Source: Hedera helix (lineage: Eukaryota > Streptophyta > Magnoliopsida > Apiales > Araliaceae). From it: a DNA stretch of 64,000 nt. The stretch is taken from assembly GCA_947179155.2 (NCBI GenBank), contig OX359280.1, positions 10,219,501-10,283,500 of the forward strand, in the 5' to 3' direction. Numbering within the stretch: position 1 is the stretch's first letter; each line of letters opens with the position of its first letter. The position numbers were made by a program, and so were the translations under genes. Below the pieces are notes generated by a model. It had not been told where the DNA came from and did no database searches. It saw only the letters and a list, made by a program, of their open reading frames with translations. Below are positions 36,856 through 46,446 of this stretch, piece after piece.

Positions 36856-37060
36856 CTAGCACAAGAGTGTTTCATATGCAGTGCTTGAACTGTTATCAAT
36901 AAGATCCTGCTCACTCATACCAACCATTACAATTCCCGCTTCCTGAAGCAAGTCTGAGAGGAAGCATCCATAGATTTTGTCTCTAACATGACCAATTGTT
37001 ATACAATGGAGTCCCAGTCTTGCTGCCGTTATAGCCATATTGCAGTTTCCACTAGCTTCC
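36856..37060 (-). pseudogene. Captured exon of a pfkB-type carbohydrate kinase
   Basis: The minus-strand frame reads GNCNMAITAARLGLHCITIG, then HVRDKIYGCFLSDLLQEAGI, a serine-rich stretch and YETLLC. This is the N-terminal Gly-Asn-rich substrate-binding part of a plant pfkB-family (ribokinase-like) sugar kinase, close to a widespread uncharacterised subgroup. A splice acceptor (AACAATATAG on the minus strand, ending at 37061) stands just before the coding match, so a genomic exon, not a processed copy, was taken. The catalytic C-terminal half with the GxGD motif is absent. The frame is intact across 60 codons, suggesting recent capture or slow decay. Confidence 0.75.
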
Positions 37061-38066
37061 CTATATTGTTATTATCAAAGTTAAACAAACAAAACTAAGA
37101 CATAACTAGTATATACAAAAAATCTAAGGAATAATATCTATAGAAACTAATACATGCATTTTTGTACGAGTAAACCCTTAGAGCCTTATAACAAAGATTG
37201 TATAAGTTTAGTTAAAGAAGCACCACACTTTTCTACAGGATCAATCCTGAAGTATATTATTAATTTGAATTTATATAGTACAAATCAAAGAGCCTACTGA
37301 ACTAAAAGATAAAATATTTGTCCATGCTGTCATCTAAACATGATAAAAGACATATCATATGCTATTGCAAGAACTATATGCCCTAGATGATTAACTCGTT
37401 ACAAAGATTGAAAACATTTGATTCCATAAACTAACTAAACCAATATTATGTTAATTAATTACATCACATTTATGACATGTCTACTGAAACCGTATTAACT
37501 TATTATAGATAAGTTAATGATAATGCAGAAGCTTTATAGTGTCTATTGAACCAATTTTTAGAGCTCCTACTGTAAGCTAAAGCTTAAACTAGTTTTCATG
37601 TATCAAAAATCATACTTGTCCTGAAAAGTAAACCAATGGATTTTGTAATAATAGTACTGCACAACCAAAAAAGGACACAATAAAAAAGGAAAATTTATGT
37701 AAGATAACAAATTATTCCTGCTAATTCTACTCATGCAAATAATCAATTAATGATGCTCCTGGTTTTGTTGTATAAAGATGACCTTCTCAAATTTTCAAAA
37801 ATTGTGAACTTAAGAAACTTATGAAACTTGTTTCAACCAATCACTCCCAACTCAAGCAATTTCAAGAATAAAATTAATGATTCATTTTGTGACTTTTAAG
37901 TAGAAAATCAATACCAACAGTCTACCGAGTATAATTTATCATCAGAAATTAATTATGAATAAAGAAAGAATGCATAGAGTTCCATTTGTACTCAAGGCAT
38001 GTAATCAAAGCATGAAACATGCATTTGGGATGCAAAAAACTAATGTTAAATCCAACAAACTTGGTT

Positions 38067-38186
38067 TTACGTTTTATAAGATGAAATTTCTGGAAATAAC
38101 TTAAGCCATAGCTTTTCAGAAAGCCTTTTCACATCGTCATCTGAAAACTGGTTAACTGGCACATTGCATCCTATTTCAAGAATCAT
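38067..38186 (-). pseudogene. Possible captured exon, unidentified
   Basis: A 39-codon minus-strand frame, EIGCNVPVNQFSDDDVKRLS followed by EKLWLKLFPE, has balanced, coding-like composition unlike the AT-rich neighbourhood. It lies upstream, in transcription sense, of the pfkB exon and could belong to the same or another host gene. I cannot name the protein. No clear splice sites were fixed. Confidence 0.35.
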
Positions 38187-38402
38187 ATGCTCCAGAAGAT
38201 TAAGTTAGACCCAACAAGCCACAAACATTATAGTTAGACCCAAGCTTACTTAATACAATTAGACAAGCAGTTGGGAACAGGAACAGACTGAATCAAAATA
38301 ACTGTATATCATTCACATAAAAATATTTCAATACATCTATATTTCCATCACAACCCTGGTAATCTACCATTTATAATTATTATATTAAATTTAACGGACT
38401 TA

Positions 38403-38821
38403 GGGCCCGTTCGAAAATGACTTCTTTTTTTTTATACTTAAAGTTAAAATTTTAGTAAATTTATAAGTAAAAGTGTTTGGCATCACTTTTACTTATAAGT
38501 CGAGAATTATAAGTAATAGTTGTAGATGTGTTTGGCTAATAATGACTTATAAGTTAAGTAAAATGTAAAGATTACTAAAATATCATTTAGTAAGAAAAAT
38601 ATTAGAAAAATAAAATAGGGCATTTATGTCATTTCATAATGGTTGACTAACTTAAAAAAATGACTTATAAGTCATTTTTTTAAGCAACAAAAATTGACTA
38701 TTTTTTTTTTTACTTTTTTTTTAAACTTATAAGTAAAAAAAAAAGTACTTCCCGAACAACTATTTTAACTTAAGTACTTATAAGTTGGGTTGACCAACTT
38801 ATAAGTAGTACCCGAACAGGG
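38403..38821. mobile_element. hAT-type MITE
   Basis: Ends GGGCCCGTTCG and CGAACAGGG (inverse), with ACTTA on both sides (38398-38402 and 38822-38826). The interior repeats ACTTATAAGT motifs many times and can fold on itself. GGGCC(C/T)GTT ends with TTATAAGT-rich bodies are common in plant non-autonomous hAT elements. It is nested in the CACTA-like element. Confidence 0.78.
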
Positions 38822-39263
38822 ACTTAATTATTCTTATTTTATGTGTTCATTTGGGTTCAATTCTTTAATTAGGTTACTCCACAAACTCCCAAAATTTAGC
38901 AAACCAAAATTTCAATTGGGTTGTTACACTAACTAGCACAAACATACATATAGTAGGATACATAAACTAAAGACATGCATATACAAAAAAGAATTAGAGA
39001 GATAAAAGGAAACCCAAAATATGCTAATCTAGAAAATTATTAGGAAGATAAAAGAAAATCCAAGTGAAAAATTGTTGGAAAAAAATAAACTTGCAAATAC
39101 CAGATTGTTCTATGGACCAACGTAAATATCGGTCACCTGAGAATGAAGAGAAGAGGGAGATCAACACACAAACCATAATTTAACAATAAACACACCCAAC
39201 GTCCCAAATCAGAGAGCAAAATTGGTAATACTAAGAGGCATTGGAGCTTTAGAGACTCACCTG

Positions 39264-39420
39264 AGAATGAAGAGAAGAGGGAGATCCTGTTCAATAATAC
39301 CTAAAGGCACTAGCTTGGGAGTTGGGACAGAAGAGAGTTCTGTTCGACAATGAAAGAAGGGGAAAAGAGATTGGGTTTGGGTTGGGATAGAGGAGATTAG
39401 AGAGATACCAGCGCGAGAAG
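39264..39420 (-). pseudogene. Possible captured 5' exon with splice donor
   Basis: On the minus strand a pyrimidine-rich, leader-like stretch (CTCTATCCCAACCCAAACCC) ends CTTCATTCTCAG followed by GTGAGT, a textbook splice donor at about 39262. The last 25 bp are repeated at about 39139-39163. No start codon is seen, so it would be a 5' untranslated exon. It stands at the 5' side of the other captured pieces. Confidence 0.35.
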
Positions 39421-39903
39421 TGGAAAACTAAGAGTGGGAGTGGGAAAGTGGAATTTGATATTATTATCTTAGTTTTTACTTTTTTTAAGGGAATAGTTGT
39501 TGTTATATTATTATGTTTAATTTTTTATGTGTTTAATTTGGCGTCAGAATAGCAATAGAGTGGCAAGCAAGGTCTTTCTTTTTAATTAATTAATTATATA
39601 TATTTACCATAATTAATTTTAAAATTTTTATTTAGAACAAAACAGTGATCAATTTTATCTCTCGCAAAAAATCTTTGAACAATTATATATAGTGAGTAAT
39701 AATTCATTCATTAATAGTTTATTTCCTAGCAAATTTTCATTATTACTTGACGCCAATTATCCATCTACCACCTCAATTTTGCGAAAGAAAAAATATAAAT
39801 TGTGAAAAATATTTCTTTCACTAATAACTATATTGTCACTACATTTTTTCCTTCACCGTTCGTTTGCTAGAAAACTCCTCATGTGAGGGAATGAATTCCT
39901 TCA

Positions 39904-40483
39904 CAAAATGAGGGATTAAAGACAAGTATAAAGAGAGCTTTCTTTTAGTTTAAATATTATGCCTTGACTTTGTTGTGCGTAGTCTCTTTTTCTACTATTC
40001 GGGAAAAGGATGTTACAAAGATGGTATTAGATCTTATGTTTCTTTCTTGTAGACAACTTATTAAGGTTTGACCTGTGAGTTAGAGGTAGACTTCTAGGTT
40101 AGGTTTTTGTTCTGTTTAATAGTCTGTTAAGCTATTATATCAGTTTGTATCCGTATCTTTTTTATCATTAGGTTTGTTTCATTCTTTTGATGTGGAGGAC
40201 TCATTTCATTCTTTTGATTCCGTAGACGGAAACCTTTTTAAGGTGGAAGTAATATAATACCTGAGTAAAAACAAACTTAGCTTAATAATGAAGGAAAGTC
40301 ACATGATGTTTAGCTTAATAATGAAAGAAAGGATAAGTCTAAAAATAAAAAATAAAAACCTTAGCCACCAAGAAAACAAATCAATTGCCTATATATTCCC
40401 CTCTTCCTCATTCATTGTAATCAAGCAAAGTAAGTAACATATTTGTGTGTGTGTGACAGAGAGAGTTTAACAAGTTGCATTTT
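39904..40483. other. Resumed repeat copy A and flank
   Basis: 39904-40015 matches 41577-41690 (GACAAGTATAAAGAGAGCTT and TTGACTTTGTTGTGCGTAG), continuing the repeat broken by the CACTA element. The rest has a plus-strand TATA-like CCTATATATTCCCC at about 40388 and a (GT)n run at about 40443, but no coding frame follows. Confidence 0.5.
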
Positions 40484-41690
40484 CTGGTATTCCGGGTACG
40501 AATTTCGTACTCTTTCAGCAATATTCCTTTTATTTTTATTTGTTCGTTTTGTTCCTCAGTTAGAATTATGATATTGTTTCAGTAGTATATGATGGAAGGA
40601 AGATGCAATATAAATTTTAGAATTTTATGATAAAAACTCGATATTGAATAATTATTACAAATTTCGGACAGAATTGGCTGATTGAAAATAGTAAATGGGG
40701 TTGGAAATTAAAAGAAAATTATTTTTTGTATAAAATAAAATACACTAAAAATATCCAAGATATATAAAAATAATAAGTTAAGTAGGTATTTTTAATAATT
40801 ACACTTGACTAAAGAGAAATGAAGATAATTGCATAAATAATTATGTATTATTTAATTTTATTAAATAATAAATAAAGGTAATTATAACACGTCTAGTATT
40901 TATTTTAATTATATAGAAACGTACATGCTAATATATTTAGGAGATTTTGTGTCAATTAGAATCTTTTTTGTTGGTATTGTGTTACAATCGTTGTGACAAT
41001 ATGTCTTTGTTAGATTGTATCGTAAGGTATACCTGAACTGTAACCACCTATGAGGATACCAGGCACTGAGGTATGATACTTCCATAGCGGTGTGATTAGT
41101 CAACAACGACTCCATTTTGTGTTTTGGTGGTGTTAATCATTTGGTGTTTTATTGTGGGAGGCGTATTGGTCGACCCTAACATTCTATTCTACGGATTTGT
41201 GTTTTTGTAGTGCTAAACACACCTTCCGATTTTGTATACATCTGAATTACACAATCTGATATATATTTATGTTTTGTTTTGTTCTGAGCTCAGTATAAAA
41301 TAACACCCAACCATTTGATTCAGCCTATTATTTATTGTGATAGTTCAATTTAGTTTAGTTCAATCAATCTATTATTTATTGTGATAGTTTAGTTTAGTTT
41401 AGTTTAGTTTAGTTCAATTTTGTAGATCAGTTCTGTTCTATAAATCCGTTCAGTTTAATAGATTATGGTATTCAGTTCAATTCAATATATTTTGTTATTC
41501 CTTCTAGTTTTTATTTTTACACTCTATATCCGTACTATACATTTGATTTTTGTTGTGTTTTTTTCAACAGATATTACGAGGGATCAAAGACAAGTATAAA
41601 GAGAGCTTCCTGTCAATTTTAATATTCTGTCTTGACTTTGTTATGCGTAGCCGCACTTTTTACTATTCGAGAAAGGGAGATTTACAGCGT
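40484..41690 (+). repeat. Interspersed repeat copy B
   Basis: Second copy of the repeat at 34013-35245 plus 39904-40015, here without the CACTA or LTR-like insertions. It has instead a private stretch at about 40586-40895. It includes a TTTAGTTTAGTTTAGT-rich run near 41390-41415. No protein is recognised, although the minus-strand frame at 40909-41115 is open. Confidence 0.55.
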
Positions 41691-41778
41691 CATCAAGAAA
41701 GATGAGAAGATTCTGAGTATGAGAGAATTTGTAAGTTGAACAAATATCATAAACAATAAAGCTCTCAACTCCTTTCAT
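41691..41778 (-). pseudogene. Short DC1-like fragment
   Basis: The minus strand encodes MKGVESFIVYDICSTYKF followed by a NLLIFLDD end, matching the start of the fragment at 24138-24503. It is cut on its 3' side by repeat copy B. This third scrap supports a local duplicated family. Confidence 0.5.
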
Positions 41779-41931
41779 CTCTTCACACCCTCAAATTGCA
41801 CACCAACCAACAAGAGGCAATGCATAAGAAACCAATGTATAGCCGACCCATCATAGGAACTTTATGATGGAGGCTAAACAAGGTTACACAGTTTTAAATG
41901 AGAAAAACTAAGGCTCAAAGCCTTCTAAGGC

Positions 41932-43529
41932 TCAAATACGAGTTTTTATACAAGGTTCCGAATGAAAGTCAACACCTTCCTTCCACGGCTTCAAGGAGAT
42001 AAGCTTTTTAGCAACGTACCAAAGTCCTAAGGCAATAACATTTTCTCTGTCATCGGAGGTAAGGAATTTGAAAACGAAGTAACCCTTATCATGAAAATAA
42101 TAGACCTTCTGCAAGCCATACTTACCCCATAGCTTAAAAGTTTGATATTCGACCAGTTTAAATGGAAGTCTAGAGTTAAATTCGCCAACAAGGCTAGTAG
42201 ACCAACGGTTAATACCTTCCATAAGTACATCAATTGGAGGTCTGACAACAATCGAACCATTAACCAAGGAAGGAGGGTAGTAGGTCAGAGAAACCTTACC
42301 TACTCCACCAACTGTGTTTGTTATTCTAACATCAGAAGGACCAACAGCCTTGTCCGAGCAAACATGAGTAGAAATTTGAGGAAGATTGGGGTTAGGTTGA
42401 CAAGTACCTAAGCCATCAGAATCACAGCTACCAAGACAATCATTGGGCAGCGCAGATATTGGAGAGAGAGCTTAATCTTTGACAAGGTTAGGTGAGAGAA
42501 GACTAAGGTCAAAAAAAGTAGCTATAGCATCGGTTGCAACCTCGGCAACAATGTTGAGAAAATCGGATCGGACCGGCGGTTGGACCGCAGTTCGACCGGA
42601 ACCGGTCGACTTTCCGGTCCGGTCCGGTCAAAAAACAAGAAATTCAACGACCCGATCAAAAATCGGTTGACCACCGGTAAAATCGACAGTTGAACCGATG
42701 ACCCGGTTTTCAAGTATTTTATTATTATTATTATTTTACAAAAATATTTTTAATAATATTATAACATTATTTTACTATATTTTAGCTTATAAAAAATTAT
42801 ATATTTTAAAATTTGATTAATTATTAATAATATATTTTTTTATGTATTTATGGCGTCACTGGTTCAATAACAGTTCGACCACTGGTTGGACCAGTGACCC
42901 ATCCACCCGATAACTTTTTCGGTTCGATGACTGGTCCAGTTTTCTAAACATTGATCGGCAACACCAGCCTGGTCATTACCCCCTGGATAATGGGATGGAT
43001 CACCAAAGAGCTTAAGATCTGCTGGATAATGACCATCACTAGGAGGAAACTGCAGGGAGGAAGGCGGAGAAGGCGTAAGCAACCCTGGAACACCAGAAGA
43101 AGAAGCAACACCAGCATGGAGATTATCCTTGCCTTGAACAAATTCATTGACATCCTGAATAGAATGACCCCTGGAAGAAATGAAGGCCATAAGGTCCACA
43201 TTCTTTTTCCTTTCCTCAACCATGGCAACCCGATCAGCTTGAGTGAAATGGTGTACAGCACGAAAAATTTGACTGACATTATCCCTGTCAAGACAGGCTT
43301 GAGCAACCCCCAAATGGATAGAATCATCCATACTAGTGTCATCTAAAGAGGGTGCATCACCACATAAATTATCAAGTGCACTAGGAGATACCACAGAATC
43401 TGAAACCACAAGAGCATGATCCCCAGAATCAGAAAACTCAAGAGAAACCGGAGAGGTAATTCCAAAATCAGCAAAAAGGTCATTGGTGTTCCTACTGGAA
43501 GGAGAAGAGGCAGAAGAGGCCATGACCAT
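41932..43529 (-). pseudogene. LINE ORF1 (DUF4283 type), interrupted
   Basis: One minus-strand frame runs from MVMASSASSPSSRNTNDLF at 43529 to 42962, is interrupted by a 405-bp hAT MITE, resumes in the same frame at 42548 and ends at 41932. The part from about 42267 (VRPPIDVLMEGINRWSTSLV, then GKYGLQKVYYFHDKGYFVFK) is the DUF4283 domain found at the start of plant LINE ORF1 proteins, thought to bind RNA. One in-frame TAA lies near 42472. The zinc knuckle and the reverse transcriptase ORF2 are missing: the element is cut just beyond 41932, beside the DC1 scrap. Confidence 0.72.
42549..42953. mobile_element. hAT-type MITE rich in CGGTTCGACC motifs
   Basis: Ends CAATGTTGAGAAAATCGG and, inverse, CAATGTTTAGAAAACTGG, flanked by CTCGGCAA (42541-42548) and ATCGGCAA (42954-42961), an 8-bp duplication with one change. 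The interior has many CCGGTC/GACCGG and GGTTGACC motifs near both ends. The LINE frame reads on across it when the insert and one duplication are ignored. Confidence 0.9.
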
Positions 43530-44151
43530 GGAATAGTGGGAAGATCGAAGAAAGCAGGAGGGGCGGGTTTAGGTGGGAAGAATCTTGAATTTTGAATTTG
43601 GATTTTGAATTTTGAATTTTGAATTTTGAATTTGGATCTGGTGGTTACAAATTTCCTTTAAAATTATTCTACTACTCAATTACGAAGAACAGTGTTTGCA
43701 TCGTTTAGCTGTAAAAGCTGTCCATTACCTTTGTAACAAATATAAAAAACAAAATCTCACATGACTAACAAGAGTTTGTCTAATTCTTGCTTCTTGCCTT
43801 CAATCAATTAAAGCCAAACTGGTTTGCAGGCCCCAAAAATAAATAAATACTCTCATGGATAAAAATTATAATTAACTTTTTACAAATATTAATAAAGAGG
43901 ATAAAATTATAAAATTATCTAAATTTAAATTTTTATTTAATTAAATAAATTTTTATAAATGATTAGTGATACTCTATAAATATGTATAGAGAATAAAGAT
44001 ATGACAATTAATATTAAGGATATTATAATTATTACAAACAATAGATTATTTAAGGAGAGTAGACATTTACTTTGAAACTACTTAAAATAAAAAAAAAAAA
44101 AAATTATCCTGAGACAAAAAGAATAAATAATTATAGTAGGATTTTCTTATT
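43530..44151. other. LINE leader and AT-rich flank
   Basis: The sequence upstream of the LINE frame includes a (GAATTTT)n run at about 43586-43636. The remainder is AT-rich, with no gene or element ends recognised. Confidence 0.5.
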
Positions 44152-44357
44152 GTGTGCCCTTAGGGCACACACTAAGCGTGAAAAATAATGTATAATATTA
44201 TTTGTTTATATAGGTGCACTGAATTCAATGTATAAAAAAATAATATATTAATGGAACTCATGTATTGAATTCAGTGCAACTATATAAAAAAATAATTTTT
44301 AGCGGGTTTCATCTCTTGTTTTTCGCGCTTAATGTGTACTCTTAAGGCACACATTAA
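44152..44357. mobile_element. Small MITE with about 35-bp inverted ends
   Basis: Left end TGTGTGCCCTTAGGGCACAC followed by ACTAAGCGTGAAAA. The right end is its inverse with a few changes (TTTTTCGCGCTTAATGTGTA, then AAGGCACACA). The ends are themselves partly palindromic. The flanks TTA/TTA would fit a Tourist-type duplication, but the palindromic ends make the exact border uncertain. Confidence 0.65.
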
Positions 44358-45800
44358 GCGGACCCATTATATTAATAGTGTGCACAATCATCCACGTAAA
44401 CGGCACGATAATTCACTAAATCTTAATTTATTTTTTTTATTTGAGATATTTTAGGTTGTGGATAATATCATAACAATGCCTATAATATAAAAGTAAATAT
44501 ATATTTAATTATACTTTTACATTTATTTTAATTACTAATTAGGATCTTTTTTATTATACTTATCCTCAGGTTTTTTTTTTTAAACACACATTTGATGACA
44601 GTGGCACAAATAATTTGCGACGAACTTTAATGTGATACTAATTATTTGAAATGAATTTTATTGTGTCACATAATATAGTATTTGTGTCGCTATATATGTA
44701 TTAAAAAAAATTAAAGAATATGTGTAATAAAGGGAATTTTAATTCTTTAATTACAACTTAAACTTTTAGCAATATTTATTATTTTTACAGTATAATTATT
44801 ATTATTATTGGTATTATTTATTATTTATTAAGAATATTAGAAAAGATATTTATTTTCTCAATTTGTCATAAATATCTAAATTACATATATAAAAGTTCTA
44901 ATTGTATCTAAAAATAAAATCTATTAAAAACTCTAAGATCAAAATAAAGAGGAAAACTAAAATACATTGAAAAAAAAAATTCTAAATAGATTTGTCATCA
45001 TCCTTGGTCGTAAATCAAACCAACTTTCACAAATGGAGAGACAAACCAAATTCTTCAAAGGCGGGGAAAAAACCTTCATGAAAAATGAAAAATGCATCCG
45101 GTTGAAAGGAGAACAAATCTCAAGTGAACAAGAGAAAGCAATATCTCACATAAGAAAAAAAGTACTCTTGCAAAATGGAAATGCACCACAAAAATCACAG
45201 ACCATTCTCAAATCTGAATCAAAAAGTTTTAAAGATTAGTTTTTATGATTAGAGAGAAAAGAGACGGATTATCATTATAATTGTTGAATATATATGGGAA
45301 AAGGGTATATTTGGTTTGTCACCGTCAAGTTTAGTTATAAATACACTTATTTCTATTAATAATATTACAGACATTTTATTATTTAATAATTAAATAGTAC
45401 GTCATTTTATAATCAAATACTACAAACCACATTAATTTAAAATATCTCATTTATTTTGAGTACTAAAATTTAATCTTATATTTTAGAACAAATAAAATAG
45501 TGTATAATTAATAACGGTTTGGAGAGTTATTCTTGCATGGTCTCATAAATAATTTTTTTTTGATATACTATTATAATAACAAAATATAAATACAAAATCA
45601 CGTATCAAATCGTAATTTATATATATTTCACCATAGATGATTTGCCTAATGATTTTAATTAACTACAATCATATATGTATATCATTTTATATTTAGTCAT
45701 CAAAACGCTATTATATGTTGTATCTTTTTTATGAAAAAGAAAAGGAAAAAAAAAAAAGAAACAATTATCAGAAAGTGCAAAAGATATAAAATAACTAAAT
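44358..45800. repeat. Mixed duplicated segments (third copy)
   Basis: 44600-44820 and 45418-45800 match 24860-25060 and 25320-25690. In between, 44840-45290 matches 21175-21760 and 28570-29690, with CAAACCAACTTTCACAAATG, GAGAGACAAACCAAATTCTT and AAAGCAATATCTCACA. So parts of two neighbouring repeats are joined here. The plus-strand frame 44967-45239 is in this conserved piece but is broken in the other copies and gives no recognised protein. Confidence 0.6.
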
Positions 45801-46111
45801 GATTGTTGGTCTAAAATTAAACAAAAAGATGAAAAGGGGGCAATTAACATATAATAAAGAAACAATCCTTGCAATAAATTTTATTTTGGATGAAGCGGCC
45901 TTCCAGATTCTTCACAGACAAAACAGTAGAATATGATATTAAACATTTTTCATACAAACAAAAACTAAAATGTCATATTCTACTGCGATGCCTGCGAGGA
46001 AGAAGGAAAAAAGCACCCGATATAAAGTCTCTCACAAACATATCCTTTTCATCTCATAAAAAAGGTGGACCCATTTTTGGTAAAATTAAATTATGAATAA
46101 ACATCGCGCTC

Positions 46112-46114
<3 letters not shown>
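45801..46114. other. Unassigned sequence with a small inverted repeat
   Basis: CAGTAGAATATGATATT near 45923 and TGTCATATTCTACTG near 45969 form a short hairpin with a 30-base loop. The following GGAAGAAGGAAAAAAGCACC stretch is not AT-rich, but no gene was recognised. It is the host flank of the viral insertion. Confidence 0.45.

Positions 46115-46160
<46 letters not shown>
46115..46160. repeat. (TA)n tract bordering the viral locus, left
   Basis: A pure TA run directly abutting movement-protein sequence at 46161. The other border of the viral locus also ends in a TA run (62224-62291). Integration at TA repeats has been reported for florendoviruses. Confidence 0.95.
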
Positions 46161-46166
<6 letters not shown>

Positions 46167-46446
46167 GAAGAACATAATTATGATAATTTAAGTCAAGATT
46201 TTGATAATTGAAATAATATACCTAATATTTCACCTAAAAAAATTTACAAGTCAACATTTTCTGATAATTTTAAGTCAGATTATAATGTTAAAACTGTTAA
46301 AAAAGTTTATGCAATTTATAAAGAACATGAAACTTGTTCCTTATTAACAAGTTAAGTAATTAAAAAACATAGATTTAAGGGATATAATTTTATTCATATA
46401 TCTCAAATTCAGGTTGTAGTCAAACCTTTAAGCATTAAAAGAATTA
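46161..46446 (+). pseudogene. Endogenous caulimovirid movement protein, 5' part (plus copy)
   Basis: Plus-strand text matches, in inverse, the movement protein start of the second viral copy (61620-61890), with the HETCSLLTS-type stretch and QVVVKPLSIKRI just before the break. The first 25 or so codons are missing at the TA tract. Stops are present (for example after FDN, and after LLTS). The sequence is cut at 46446 by a gypsy element and continues at 55427. This is an old viral fossil, described only as found. Confidence 0.8.

Larger units (their letters stand above)
35246..39903. mobile_element. CACTA-like element with captured gene pieces
   Basis: The left end CACTACACCAAAAAGGGC is a typical CACTA (En/Spm) terminus. 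Both sides carry many copies of short TTCACAAAT/CCTTCAC motifs in direct and inverted order (35330-35680 and about 39640-39900), like sub-terminal transposase sites. The repeat broken at 35245 resumes at about 39904, which sets the right border, but the expected TAGTG end is not visible there, so that end is worn or lost. No transposase is seen. Inside, on the minus strand, are exon-like host fragments at 36856-37060, 38067-38186 and about 39264-39420. Confidence 0.6.

Noticed and set aside
42951..43346. Frames on the plus strand and a second minus frame
   Set aside because: Shadows of the LINE ORF1 frame on the minus strand, which carries the recognisable domain downstream.
44967..45239. 90-codon plus frame as a gene
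   Set aside because: The homologous segments at 21535 and 29480 do not keep the frame and no domain is visible.
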